A DNA stretch of 64,000 nucleotides from Achatina immaculata (lineage: Eukaryota > Mollusca > Gastropoda > Stylommatophora > Achatinidae): NCBI GenBank assembly GCA_009760885.1, contig CM019691.1:28023314-28087313 (forward strand), read 5' to 3'. Position 1 is the stretch's first letter, and each line of letters opens with the position of its first letter. The notes beneath the pieces were generated by a model. It saw only the letters and a list, made by a program, of their open reading frames with translations, made no database searches and was not told where the DNA came from. Positions 10,692-22,000 of this stretch are shown in pieces. Both the position numbers and the translations under genes were made by a program.

Positions 10692-10699
10692 TGATCAGA

Positions 10700-11224
10700 C
10701 TATTTGGAATGTAAGCACCTTCAGAGTAATCTCTTTTCTTTATAGGTAACCATTTGGACGTCTGACGATGTACGCAGAAGAAGGCTTACGTAAAAATCAA
10801 ACAATTCGGCAAAGCCGAAGACGCGTACATCTCTTCTATACTTGCAGAGTGCAAATATTCCTAGCATGCCTAGATTGCTTCTTGGCACGGCTAACCTTCC
10901 ACCTCCAACTGTCTCAGACGACTGGATGTACCCGTTAAGAGTGCATGCCGGGTATGTTGTTTCTACAAATGCACAGTTTCAAGTGTACAACGATGTGACA
11001 TCTGGATATGCAGTTGTTATATATATATATATACTTTATGCACCAGTGCGTCAAGTAGGTCGCTATGACAAAGTGATTTCGGTTTTAATAACAGAAATAT
11101 ACAGAATTTATACATAAAGAGTTCTAAGGTCAGTTTTACATCAGCGATTAATGGGTAGCTTGTAGTAGGGGAACTATTGCGCAATAAGAATCAATTTCCC
11201 TGCCATTAAACTTGAAAGAGAAGA
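10700..11224. other. Unannotated unique-looking DNA
   Basis: A 91-codon open stretch (10842-11117) does not resemble a family I know and reads through a TA run. Nothing else is recognised. Confidence 0.4.
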
Positions 11225-11227
11225 CAT

Positions 11228-11560
11228 GTCTTGTCTTCTGTCTCCCTGCGACTGTGAGCTGGTGCTCTTTGTAGTCCGATGCTGTAAAGTTGCCGAGACA
11301 TGGCATCGTATCAGAGTGAAAGCGGGTTGTGGCGGCTATTTTTTCTTTCAGTTTCGAACTGCACCTAAAAAGCAGGGGGTGCGCAATACTTCTTTGCCAG
11401 ACTCTGCCACCATGGGGACTGTGGCTCCGCTAGTCCAGCTCGGCCTGTTACCAGGGGTACCAACAGAGTGATGGGGCAGGGTCTTGGTCAGCTAATGTTC
11501 GCCAGCCTTGAGCCTAGCATGTCAGGTATAGGTAGCTGTTGCCAAAACCTACAGCGCCTT
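11228..11560 (-). mobile_element. Family A copy
   Basis: In reverse orientation it carries all the A landmarks: CTGCGACTGTGAGCTGGTG, CATGGCATCGTATCAG, GCAATACTTCTTTGCCAGAC, CACCATGGGGACTGTGG, CCTGTTACCAGGGGTACC, and the TAGCATGTCAGGTATAGG block. It holds a single copy of the 34-bp segment that is amplified in other copies. Confidence 0.88.
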
Positions 11561-11869
11561 CGCCTCGAAACCATATAAATCTATATAAATCTTTATAAAC
11601 TACCACATAATGGGTAAAATTAACTCACTCTGACTCCAGAGTTCTTCAATGTTCCCCCCCCCCCCCGTGTCTTGCGAAATCTTAGAGCATGATACGTAGA
11701 TGTTGATAATATTGCGATGTAGAGTGCATCTTATTTTGCAAAGTTTTCCAGCGTCCACACCATGTATTAAACACTTTACGAATTGGATGAAAGCAAAAGA
11801 GCTTTCAAGATGAGCCTCAGTAGATTTTGCCTCCACTGCGATCCATGAGTTTGGAACTAGCAGTCTGTG

Positions 11870-12330
11870 GCAAGTTACTATAATATACCGTTTGTATCGG
11901 TCTACTAGCTTCTTTATTCTTTAGGAGAAGAAGCTTATCGACTGCTCCCGAATCCAGGTCTGTAGCGCTTCCTTAGCTTCACTGTCAGAGGTGAGCTTGC
12001 TACCGTTCCAGTCTCTTCAAGTGAACCGAAGACGCGATAATCATATAGCGCCAGATCAGGTCTATAAGAGAAATGAGGAAGATGTTCAAATCTCATGTGT
12101 TGCACCGTAAATATGTGGGCTCGTTCAGCTTCGTCGATTGAACTTGTTCTTTCCGCTGTAAACCTTTCTAGCTATTCATAAACTTTTCGTTCAGTCAAGC
12201 TGTTTTCACTTCCATACTGAGCCAACATCCTTTGATGAACTTCAGCAGATGTCATTCCTTTGTCCAAAGAAATCTCACTCCAATGCATTGTTTATCAGAG
12301 GTGAAATCCTATTTGAAACGTCCATGTTTA
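11870..12330 (-). mobile_element. Mariner relic lacking the catalytic core
   Basis: The minus strand encodes an N-terminal helix-turn-helix typical of mariner transposases: RFLWTKGMTSAEVHQRMLAQ then YGSENSLTERKVYE, a stop in place of Trp, then LERFTAERTSSIDEA. About 60 bases later it continues with the C-terminal block PDLALYDYRVFGSLEE and, in another frame, EAKEALQTWIREQ and KKLVDRYKRYI. The roughly 150 residues between, which hold the first two catalytic acidic residues, are absent. I did not find terminal inverted repeats. Confidence 0.75.
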
Positions 12331-12597
12331 ACTGACTTCAGCTTCAAGCTAGCCATAGAGAACGTACTGTCTTGCGTCAACTTCTATCCATTGTGGTTCC
12401 CGTGAAATTTTGAAATTTCCTTGAAGTTTTGATTCTCCAATCGGAGGCTGACTTTGGAATTGCCAGTGTATCTTCTGCTTCTTCTTCTTCCACCGTGGTA
12501 ATATTTATCGCTGCTATTAACTTTTCACACGTCGTAAGCGACCCATGTATACATAAATTGCGCACGTGTGAGCATGAGGATAGCAGCCAGAACTCAT

Positions 12598-12735
12598 TTC
12601 TGTATCCTGGAAACCACGTGTTCTTCTCTGCCGACGGCTGCAGGTTTCCATCAGTGGCAGAACCAGTTAGCATTGAATCAATTACCTGCTTGTCATAAAT
12701 TCCACTGAATAAGAATAGAAGAGGAATGCCGTAGG
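12598..12735. repeat. Dispersed repeat C, copy 1
   Basis: About 120 bp resembles 28206-28330, sharing CGTGTTCTTCT, GACGG, CAGAACCAGT and TGAATCA.TTACCTG in order. I estimate roughly three quarters identity by eye. Function and limits are unknown. Confidence 0.6.
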
Positions 12736-13771
12736 TAGAGTACTAGCTTATTAGTCTGTCTCTCCTGGTTTGTACGAAGATAGTAAGTACCATTCCTAGT
12801 TACAGAAATGAGTTTTCTTATGTGGTATTTTCGACGTCTCGATTTCTTCCCACCTCCTGTCCATGCTCAGGTTAAAATTTTCCATCTTCATGGAATCACG
12901 CACTGCGTTTTGTGAGCTGGGGTTATCATATTCTGCGAAAATAGGGTCAAAGCGACAAGAGTTGTTAAGGTAATTTTTCATATGATAAATCTGCAGAACT
13001 GCTCCTCAAGCGTCACCTGCAGCGCTACCTAACGGTTTTAATTGTTGTAGCTATCAGGATATACAAGCACAACATTACAAGCTGAGTTTTGTTTATAAAA
13101 TATCAAGCAATTAGGCAGCGTTTACATTTCCTGGTTCTTTTATTAAATCATACACACACAACACACACATCTTAAATACGTCCTATATCACAGGCTAGGT
13201 ACCCACTGAACCTGGACGGGTCTTAAAAAGCATGCCAGGCAAAGACCTTTAAACAACAACAACAACAAAAAAAACCTCCCAAGAATAATCCTTAAATAGG
13301 TTGAATAAAAGGAAAAGTCTGAGCTCCATAGGACTTGTAAATGGAATTGTTTGAACACTAGAAGGTTGTCTGAAATTGAAAATTAGCCTTACAACCCAGC
13401 AAACATTTTCTAATGCCAAAGTTAGAATCTGTATATCAGCTCATGTTTTAAGAGTTAAACTTGGGAAAACATCTTCTCTTGTCCGGCTTCCAGCATCGGG
13501 CTTGCTGAAAGCGAAGTTGTGTGGTGATCTACTGTCAGTGTAAGCCGATATTTTATTCTGCCAATCCAAAGATAGATAGCACGCTGGGGACAGAGGTCAC
13601 ACTACTGGCTGTTCACTCAGACACTGTTTTGATTCCGGTTTACTTCAGCGGTGCAAGAGTGAAAGGAAAATATATTTTTGTTTAGATATAGACAAAGAGG
13701 GTAGGAAAACAGCCTGACAAGCTGATGGAAAAAAAAGGGGGGGGGGATTGAATTGGACGAAGTAAAACATC
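12736..13771. other. Unannotated DNA
   Basis: AT-rich sequence with short CA and AAC runs (13150-13170, 13254-13268). No gene or known repeat is recognised. Confidence 0.45.
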
Positions 13772-14239
13772 ATGGGAAGTTATAGTCTCTCATGCATTAA
13801 TAACAAGAGAAGCAATTACCATTTATCAATCTCTTCACTGAAAAATGGCTTCTGGGTTGAAACATTTTCCAACATTATGGTATTTTTTCTTACAAACGTA
13901 TTTCTGACTTCTGCGACGCACGGGTTAACGAATTTCCACATATGTCCCTTTTCCCCCTCTTCTCACCATTGTGCTGATCTTTTTCAATTTTTTTGCATCT
14001 CCGGACAATATGTCAGAGACAGGAGAGGATCTGTGGTAGCAGATACTAATTACGACTTAGACAGATTGATGATTCTGGCTGAGAGAGATCTACAATGGGT
14101 GGCGTTTTCCCAAGGTTTTTCTCTTTACTGTAATGGATTTAAACAAACCGGCTTCCATTTATTATCGCCATTTTTCAAACAGCGGACGAACAGAGATGTC
14201 AGAGAAGCTTTCCTTTCAGAAGAGAACACGAGAAACTAA
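13772..14239 (+). other. Open stretch of 155 codons, unknown
   Basis: This is the longest open frame in the window with no tandem-repeat or transposon explanation. It has no recognisable motif. A hydrophobic segment occurs near residues 32-47, and the rest is mixed. No promoter or splice context supports it. By chance such a length is plausible in 64 kb, so I do not call it a gene. Confidence 0.12.
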
Positions 14240-14889
14240 ACGAGCCGGTCTTCTCCTACAGCAAACTAGCATTTAACATCGCCTGTTTTCGGTTTCTGGA
14301 AGGCCAGTAAGATGTAACAGCCCGGAGATGGATTTTAAGCTTCATACAACAAAGCTGAAGATTTGTCCGCTTTGGTTGGGTTGCACGCCTCCAGCCATTA
14401 GTTTTCTAATGGTTTCAAGATTATCTTCCTAAAAATGTTTATGCTCGTTTGTTTCTCAGTTTGGGTGTTGTTTAATAAACATGTAAATTATCTTTTTTTT
14501 TACGTGAATTGCCTCTGTTGCTCCAATACATTGACAGTTGTGTACACAATGTACTGTATTTTGCTACGCCTTGCAGGCAGGTATTTTCCAGCTTCGAGAG
14601 CAATTTCCGTGAAATAAAACTGTCAGGTGCCCGTTTTTGTCGGTAGGTTTCTGTGTGTGAGTGTCTGTGTGTATGCGTGCTTGGTCGCGTTTTCGTGTCA
14701 CGTAGATGAGATTTAAAAGCCGTCTCAAATATGCCTTGAAAGAACAATGCCGTTTTGTAACTTTGCGTTGGCATCGCAGAACTGAGGTGTGCCTGTGGTC
14801 TTCCCACCTCGTGCTAGAATTCAACTTTCTCCTCTTCATGGAAGCACACGGGAGCAAAAGACGCGGTCCCTCTTCTTTTTTTTTTTTCT
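14240..14889. other. Unannotated DNA
   Basis: It contains a GTGT-rich patch (14650-14680). Nothing else is recognised. Confidence 0.45.
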
Positions 14890-15205
14890 TTGGCAGTCAG
14901 CGACCTATAGATGATATACTGGCCTCAGGTTTAGCGAACCACAGCTGACCAAGACCTTGTTCCAGCTTTCCATTGGCATCCCTAGTAAAATGCCTAGCTT
15001 GGCTAACGGGGCAGGGATTGCCATAGTCCCCAAGATGGTGGAGTCCTCCACGGAAGTATTGCACACCGTCTGCTTTTTAGCTGCACTTCAGGACTGAAAA
15101 AATAGCCGCCATAACCTGCTCCCATGTCGACACGATGCTGTGCGTCAACACCTTCACAGCATCGGCTGCAAAGAACACCAGCCCGTAGTTCCAGGAGACA
15201 GAAGA
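14890..15205 (+). mobile_element. Family A copy, near complete
   Basis: From GGCAGTCAGCGACCTATAG to the CACGATGCTGTGCGTCAACA and CAGGAGACAGAAG end, all segments occur once each and in order, with no internal expansion. It is a good reference for the unexpanded element of about 315-360 bp. Its end lacks a long GAA tract. Confidence 0.88.
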
Positions 15206-15600
15206 CAAGACACGACAAGCGAAGGACACAATGGCGTTTATTTTCATAACAGTACTCGACTACCAAGCAGGCTTTCATATTATCCATACAGGAATTCCAC
15301 GTGGAACTCTAAAGAGAACATTGTTAGGAGAGGCCAGCTTAGGTGGAATAACATCCCTTGATGAGGTTGAAAAGCTTGCCGAAAAAGAGGAAATTTTGGC
15401 AATCTACCATGCGAGCACTATGTGACGTTTAACGGCACAGAAAGGATGTAAGATATAAGATACAGGAATCAGAGCCACCTCATTCCCCCCCCCCCCTACT
15501 AAATATCTTCTGGTAGGCGGTGTAATATGCTTTGGGCTTAAAGTCTGGCCCACTATACTGCATATAGATAAAGAACTGTCACACTATAGCTCGGCTGTAT
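15206..15600. other. Unannotated, includes 64-codon open stretch
   Basis: The open frame at 15231-15425 (…GIPRGTLKRTLLGEASLGGI…) resembles no family I can name. A C run lies at 15486-15496. Confidence 0.35.
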
Positions 15601-15721
15601 CTGTGCTCAGATACCTGAAGCACTTGAGCTCAGATACCTGAAGCACTTGAGCTCAGATACCTGAAGCACTTGAGCTCAGATACCTGAAGCACTTGAGCTC
15701 AGATACCTGAAGCACTTGAGG
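15601..15721 (+). repeat. 23-bp minisatellite, 5 units
   Basis: The unit GCTCAGATACCTGAAGCACT plus TGA is repeated five times with no visible differences among complete units, so the array is recent. Confidence 0.93.
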
Positions 15722-15869
15722 CAAATGAATGCCGCTGTGATCTGTTCCATCGTTTTGGGTATTGTCATTTTCATGTATACTTTATCAAGGTAAATGAGTT
15801 GGGAGTCCTGAAACTGCATTCTGTTAAAGGAGAGAAAGGCGTGGGGTGGCCAGTCTTGCAGGAGATGAC

Positions 15870-16243
15870 AAGGAAAACATCTGACGATGGGAAGGGTCTT
15901 TCCACATGGTGAGTGAGGGAAGGATACAAGAAGACGTGTATCACATCTGATATGTCACCATTTTCCGTCTCCAAAAGCCGATTCCGAGGTCATATGTATA
16001 CAAAGTTTAAAGTTGGTAATACCACTCTATGTACATGTGCCCTGGCACCCCAAATTGTGGAACATATCCTCCAAAACTGCACCAACTATGAGACACAGAG
16101 AAGCAATTATTGGCCCAGTGAAACCACCAAAGAAGATGTAATCTACGGTTCCATACATGAATTACACCCCCCCCCAAAAAAAAAAAAACCATTAAAATTT
16201 ATCCAAGAGACAGGACTGCAGATATGGACAGAAAATACATGAG
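15870..16243 (+). mobile_element. LINE C-terminus relic, family L6
   Basis: The open frame 15913-16242 ends with the C-terminal pattern of a mollusc-type non-LTR reverse transcriptase: C-x-C...APQIVEHILQNC (zinc-knuckle-like Cys-His), YETQRSNYWPS, and KFIQETGLQIW before the stop. A C/A homopolymer (16169-16188) has replaced part of the linker. The same order of motifs occurs at 53390-53735 and 55866-56262. Confidence 0.75.
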
Positions 16244-17966
16244 AAGAAGACACTTAAGGTTTAGTTCTACAGCTTTCACCTTCAGGACAGGCCACCTTCT
16301 CTCTAGGCCAGTTATACCACTGATTGTGATCGCATCCAAAATCTATTTTGCAAGCAAGAACGGGTGCATCAGAGGTAGGTACGGCTTCGACTATAGGAGT
16401 TGTAAGTGTGGTCACATATAGAAGGGCAGTTCTTGTTGGCCCAGCACTGACCACGCGGAAGTCACAACACCTAGTAATGGGAGCTTGAAATTAACACTTT
16501 TTATCCTTTGTGGAGGGCCAGAAAGTGTCCAGGGGCGTGTCTCAAATATGTAGGAGTGATTTTAAGAATGAAGAAATCTATGTTCCTCGTTAAACTGATA
16601 GTTAATGGTTGCAACACTCTATGCCTGGAAGTCGCTTGAAAAGCTGCATTCTCTTATCTTAAAAGAACTTCCCTAACGCAAGCTTGTCAGTCGTTCTAAA
16701 ACAGTGGCAGTAAGGCAGAAAGTGGAGCCAACACGAATGAAAACAAAGCGAAGAAAGAAACAATGAAGGAGATACACTGAGTATCCAGGAGAGAAGACTG
16801 AAGTTATCTAGGAGTAAAGTGAGAGAAGTGGAGCGAGATAAATCTGAGGGGAGGAATGTTACAGAAATTAGTTCTCATCACACCAATAAGACCTTGACTG
16901 AATGAACTGTGACTGTTATAATTAAATGTTATTAATTTACCCAAAAAAATGAATAAATAAATAAATAAAAATAAATTTCTGCCGTTCTATTCCATTGCTA
17001 ACCTTTGCTCAGCCTCAGAAACTAAAGCGAATAAACCAAATACAAGACACAAATTTTCCCTGTTTTGAGTACTCGTTGCTATTTCAGGACAGAACCACTG
17101 TATCCAGGGGAAAGATCTCTTATTGTCTTTACAGACAGGATGCAAGAATAACAGACTCGTGTAAAATAAAACACTTTGTCTTGTCCAGAACCTTCTCTAC
17201 TCTTCAATTCTGGGCATACATTCTAGAGCTCATCTTTCAAACATAATCCTTTCACTTGCGAGTTTATTATATGATATTAACATTCTAGGAGGCAGTCATA
17301 GCCAACACTAATTGCACCTTACCTTGGTGTTCCTTGCTGGAAGTGGCATGGTAGAAACGTGCAACTGGCTGCCTCAATGGAAAAATAAATAGCTGCTCAA
17401 CAACGCCAGTGTTCATTGCCATCTGCAAGCATTAATGGCGATTCACCTCCTCCTGTTTCCTTTGTCTCGAGCTTGAAGTGACAGCGAGACTCTCTAAAAC
17501 TAGGTGTCTGAACAACATCGAATGAGCTGTGATTGAGCATATGAGGAATCTCCTTGTATTCAGTTCACCTGCACGCGCGGGAAAAGCTGGAAGACAAAGC
17601 AAACTAAAACTAGTGGTGTAAACGGATTTCTTTCAACTTAAATCAGGCCAGCTGGCGAAAATGGGCCTCATGATAGTTAAAGGCACATGTTAGAAAGATG
17701 CTCTCCATTGGGTGAAGGCGAGTAGATGAGTTTACTTCAAGGACAGATAACTCCATCATTTATAATAGTCATGCCGCTGCACAGAAGACAAGTGGGTTGC
17801 TCCCATTCTTTCTAGACAATTGTCAGTTTCAGCCTAGACAGTATGACTTTCGGTTACTTTCAAACACTTGTTACAAATATAAAACAATGCTCATTTGACC
17901 ACACCTACAGGAAAGTGCTTCCAGTTCAACAAAAATATAATTTTATTTAGTTCTTTTACACGCTTG

Positions 17967-17969
<3 letters not shown>
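16244..17969. other. Unannotated DNA, longest featureless stretch
   Basis: It contains an AAAT run (16952-16976). No open frame above 83 codons and no repeat I recognise. Confidence 0.5.
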
Positions 17970-18014
<45 letters not shown>

Positions 18015-18099
18015 CTTGCTCACAACCGAGAGGCCTACAGGAGTGCTGTTAGGGAGGCAAAGTTCCGCAAGGGACATGCAAATGAATGAATGAATGAAT
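17970..18099 (+). mobile_element. LINE 3' end, family L4, behind a TA microsatellite
   Basis: A TA run (17970-18009) leads straight into AHNREAYRSAVREAKFRKGH then ANE and a TGAATGAATG tail (18080-18099). It is 5'-truncated to about 80 bp and mirrors the arrangement at 10503-10690. Confidence 0.85.
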
Positions 18100-18465
18100 A
18101 TACATATATTTTTTCAAAACTCTGTTTTACAAACATCTGCAGATAGAAGATTAGTACATGCCACAGTACACATACACTTTTATAGCAGCTAAAGAATAAT
18201 GATAAACAAGCAACTACAGAGGACCACAGTACAGCACTAAACATTTCGACTGCTGTGATCTTCATTAGGGACTAATGAAATACATGTGACACACTATAAA
18301 TTGTACCATTGTTCGTTATGTATTTAGTAAACCTATACGAAACTGTTTGTGATGAGCGACAGCTGTGAGGTGACAGATGTGACATGAGATGCGCCTACAC
18401 GCATAGTAATATAAATATTTTTAAATACTATTTTTAAAAATATATAAATTCTTTACCAACGATGA
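18100..18465. other. Unannotated AT-rich DNA
   Basis: Nothing recognised. A GAT microsatellite (18462-18480) separates it from the next element. Confidence 0.45.
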
Positions 18466-18479
18466 TGATGATGATGATG

Positions 18480-19395
18480 TTCTTCTTCTTCTTTCGTCTT
18501 CGTTCGCTTCTACCACAAGACCACCCCGTGATCCTAGTGAATTTACTCCCGTGGTCCTCAATAGGTCCCGTGGTTCTCAATAGGTCCCGTGGTCCTCAAT
18601 AGGTCCCGTGGTCCCCGAAAGGACCACACAAGATCCCCGAGAGGATCACAAGAGGTTCAGAGTATCGCAGGGCTTGAGCCCTGTATTCTTCATTGGTCTC
18701 AGAAGCGGGATTGCGTGATACCGTGGTTTTCGTTGCACTAGTTTAATCTAGAGTTGGATTTTCTCACCGGAAGACCTCGACGTGTTTTGGATATGAGTAT
18801 ATCCCCGCTGGGTGAGAGGTGGTTGCCCATCCAGTCCAGCGTTGGACTTTCTCACTGGAAAACCTCAGCGTGATTAGGATACGCATACATCCCCTCCGGG
18901 TGAGAGGCGGTTGCCTATCTAGACTGCCCTGGTCCAGTGTCTCCGACTTCAGCAGTTTGTGGTCGTGGCCGCTAACCTTCCTAGTTGTGACCAGGACGGA
19001 GTTTTTGTCCAGGAGGACGAATCCTCGCTGCTAGTAAGTTTCACCTTGGGTTGAGCCGGTTTAGCCATATTATCCCCGTATGGGCGTGTTTAGGACGTGA
19101 CCGACCTCTAGAACGGAGGTACCGTGACTTGTATAGCCATCAAGTTTCACCCCTGGTTTAAGCCGGTTTAGGCATATTTCCCCAGTATGGGCGTAGAACT
19201 GACGTGGCCGGCCTCTAGAGCAGAGGTGCCGTGGTATAAGTAGCTCTCTCCGCGAGACTGCAGGACATACCGATTAAGCTTCACTTTATCCTTTCCATCA
19301 CATCGGCGCCGCACGGCAACCCTGATTGATTTTCCTAATTTTCTTCATTGGCCGGGAGGAGTTTCAATCCGCGCGCGGAATCCGAAGAGTCTCGC
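18480..19395 (-). mobile_element. Family B copy, reverse orientation
   Basis: It starts with the complement of the GAA tail and GTTCGCTTCTACCA, then holds a short internal tandem repeat of about 19 bp (CAATAGGTCCCGTGGTCCT, 18560-18615), the GCGGGATTGCGTGA block, two CCGCTGGGTGAGAGG-type units, the CCTCTAGA units, and ends near the complement of GGCGAGACTCTTCGG (19385). The left 180 bp seen at 8752 is absent. Confidence 0.88.
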
Positions 19396-20035
19396 CAGCA
19401 GGATGATGATGATGATGATGGGCGATGAAAATGGAAGGCTGGCGATGCACACAATTAAAATGTGCCACCCCACCCCCTCAAAAAAAAAAAAAAAGAAAAG
19501 AAGCAGAGTGAGGAAGTAAAGATGTAAATAAGTAGATGATAAATGAACACGTTTAAGCTTACACGGACAAGGAATATTACAGTGATGGCAAACTATATAC
19601 CTACGGTAACGATAAACTGGCATTTCCTGATGAAGGAAGTGAAGAAGAAACGAAAAGGAAACGACTACTATATATATATATATATTAAGTGATGAAAGCA
19701 CTGATTAATCTACTATAAACAACAGTTATCGGTTAACCAACAGTTTCCGATAAATTATCCATTAAAAAAAAGAGAAAACCGATACTTTTGAAGTTCATTG
19801 ATTTACCGTAAACGGTTTTTATTATCAAAAACCTAGTAAAAAACAACCAGTGAAATCGGTTAGAGGATAATTAGACCAGGATGATGATGATGATGATGCT
19901 CAGTGTTTTATTTCCATAAAAGAATCAGCCAGTTTTGACTTTGGTTCAGCATAGGAACTTTTAGTAAAGATTAAATCTCGTCGCAAATAAGGTCAGCAAA
20001 AAACAAAATCACATCTTTACTTTCTGGCGATGTTT
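19396..20035. other. Unannotated, GAT microsatellites
   Basis: GAT runs lie at 19401-19419 and 19881-19898, and a TA run at 19671-19684. The segment GGCGATGAAAATGGAAGGCT (19420-19439) resembles 26596-26616, a hint of another dispersed repeat. Confidence 0.4.
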
Positions 20036-20101
20036 GTAAAGTGTGTTTAACATTACATAATATAGTGTGTAAAGTGTGTTTAACATTACATAATATAGTG
20101 G
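20036..20101 (+). repeat. Tandem duplication, 2 units of about 34 bp
   Basis: GTAAAGTGTGTTTAACATTA plus CATAATATAGTG occurs twice back to back. Confidence 0.9.
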
Positions 20102-20216
20102 TAACAGCGCTGGGGTTGTTGCTAAGACTGAGAATAGGGTTGCTGTGAAGATGGTGGTTGCCATTAACGTCTAACCCACTCCTTTTTTGACGTCTTCAGT
20201 CCTAGTATTTATTAAC

Positions 20217-20270
20217 TTGATGGATGGATGGATGGATGGATGGATGGATGGATGGATGGATGGATGGATA
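20217..20270 (+). repeat. ATGG tetranucleotide microsatellite
   Basis: About 13 perfect ATGG/GGAT repeats. Confidence 0.97.
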
Positions 20271-21068
20271 TAGCTGCCACTTTCGGAACCTGTTCATTTG
20301 AATGAACAATGCTTCAATCATACTAATCAATGCACATCCCAATACACAATGAAACTGACGCGACACTGCACCCCTTTTTTTTTTTTTTGAGAAGTACTTC
20401 ATGTGAGGTGAAAGACAGGCAAAATTGTACCGGTTTCACACAATCCTACAGCGATCACTGATTAGCAGTATGCAATAACCACCTGACTTTTATAAATGCC
20501 ACACATCGTTCCGTTCCTTTATATCTGTTTTTATGTCAGATGTCTACAATATGCCGGGCTGGAAATTTTCGAAGAGTTCAGAGAATGCGCAAAATACCCA
20601 AAAAAATTTTATGGGGGTTTTTTTCTGTTAAAAACGTCCTCATATTGGCAGCTTTATCCTGCATTACTGCACGGGTGTATGCATTCAAGGAAGATTGAGG
20701 AAAGCATATGCTCTATTTTTAGTAGATAAAAATGCTGGCGATGTTCACTACGAACATGCTTTAAGCCCAGAAATGGTTAAGAGAATACAAGAGAACAACG
20801 AGAAGTGAAACGCTCGGAACAGCACGTAAGTGCGATTAACACACACTCTCTGTCGGAAAGACGCCACACCGCTGTCATATTTGCCGCAGGAAAGATCTTC
20901 TGCTATTGCCCAATCACTGACAGTTACAAACCGGCGTGCCACCAGATCACTAGATAAAATTGAGCGCGACATGGATTGCTGTTGGGGGGGGGGGGGAACT
21001 GGATACGGTTCAATCCTGTCCTCTGAAATATCCGCCACTAAATAATATGAAGACATCTTCATAGATAT
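20271..21068. other. Unannotated DNA
   Basis: A G run lies at 20985-20997. A 104-codon minus-strand open stretch (20748-21062) crosses it and resembles nothing known. Confidence 0.4.
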
Positions 21069-21305
21069 AGGGGCATCTGAGTGGCGAAATGGTTAGTGCA
21101 CTGGTCTCTCATGACGAAGGTCGGGCGTTCGAATCCGGCCGGAGGCACTCCAGTCACCCGGCTGTAGAAATGGGTATCCGACTTCTTCTGGAGTTGGGGA
21201 AGGAAAGGCGGCCAGGCGTGATACTGACCATATGACCCTCTAGTGTGCCGACAGGTCTAGGAATATAAGGGCACTAACACAATATCCCTGTGTGCCTCTA
21301 AGGCA
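21069..21305 (+). mobile_element. tRNA-derived SINE
   Basis: The head has an A-box-like TGGCGAAATGGTTAGTGCAC and a B box GCGTTCGAATCC spaced as in a tRNA, which would drive RNA polymerase III. The body (GTAGAAATGGGTATCCGACT, GGCGGCCAGGCGTGATACTG, ACCCTCTAGTGTGCCGACAG) is shared with the reverse copy at 27195-27412. No clear target duplication was found. Confidence 0.85.
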
Positions 21306-21440
21306 TATTTATACATTTTGTTTTTAGCCACAGATAATATCCTACGTCTGTCTATAGAGTTAGTTTTGTGGAAAAACTTCAAGATATGGTTAAAAGTGTG
21401 GGAAGCAAGTAACATGTTGCAATTTTCTTTTTTCTTCTCT

Positions 21441-21800
21441 TTTAACGCTAGCGATTTTATTGTATAACCCTTAAACGCTAGTGATTTTGTTGTATAACCC
21501 TTAAACGCTAGTGATTTTGTTGTATAACCCTTAAACGCTAGTGATTTTATTGTATAACCCTTAAACGCTAGTGATTTTGTTGTATAACCCTTAAACGCTA
21601 GTGATTTTGTTGTATAACCCTTAAACGCTAGTGATTTTATTGTATAACCCTTAAACGATAGTGATTTTATTGTATAACCCTTAAACGCTAGTGATTTTGT
21701 TGTATAACCCTTAAACGCTAGCGATTTTGTTGTATAACCTTTTAACGCTAGCGGTTTTCTTGTATAACCCTTAACACTACCGATTTTGTTGTATAACCTT
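21441..21800 (+). repeat. 30-bp minisatellite, 12 units
   Basis: The unit AAACGCTAGTGATTTTGTTG plus TATAACCCTT is repeated about 12 times with G/A and C/T variants and degenerate outer units. Because the period is a multiple of three, the minus strand stays open for 185 codons as a 10-residue repeat (AFKGYTTKSL). I read that as a by-product, not a gene. Confidence 0.95.
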
Positions 21801-21871
21801 TTTTCTCTATACAAATTTTCAATAAAATTTCAGTGCCTCACATCACTTCAGGCACAGTCAAATGAGTGTGA

Positions 21872-21963
21872 TCCTAGTACACTAAAAACTTTTTGATGTT
21901 ATTCATAAAAACTAAAAAAATCCTAGTACACTAAAAACTTTTGGATGTTATTCATAAAAACTA
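21872..21963 (+). repeat. Tandem duplication, 2 units of about 47 bp
   Basis: TCCTAGTACACTAAAAACTT through TTATTCATAAAAACTAA occurs twice in a row. Confidence 0.88.
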
Positions 21964-22000
21964 ACAAAGTATACGAGTATAACAATTTCAAAAGAATGTA

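Noticed and set aside
15601..15721. CRISPR-like direct repeat
   Set aside because: The 23-bp units are contiguous with no spacers, and the context is eukaryotic. The same holds for every other array here.
21257..21814. 185-codon minus-strand frame of 10-residue repeats, as a possible repetitive structural protein
   Set aside because: It is a translation of a 30-bp minisatellite. Any array with a period divisible by three and no stop stays open.
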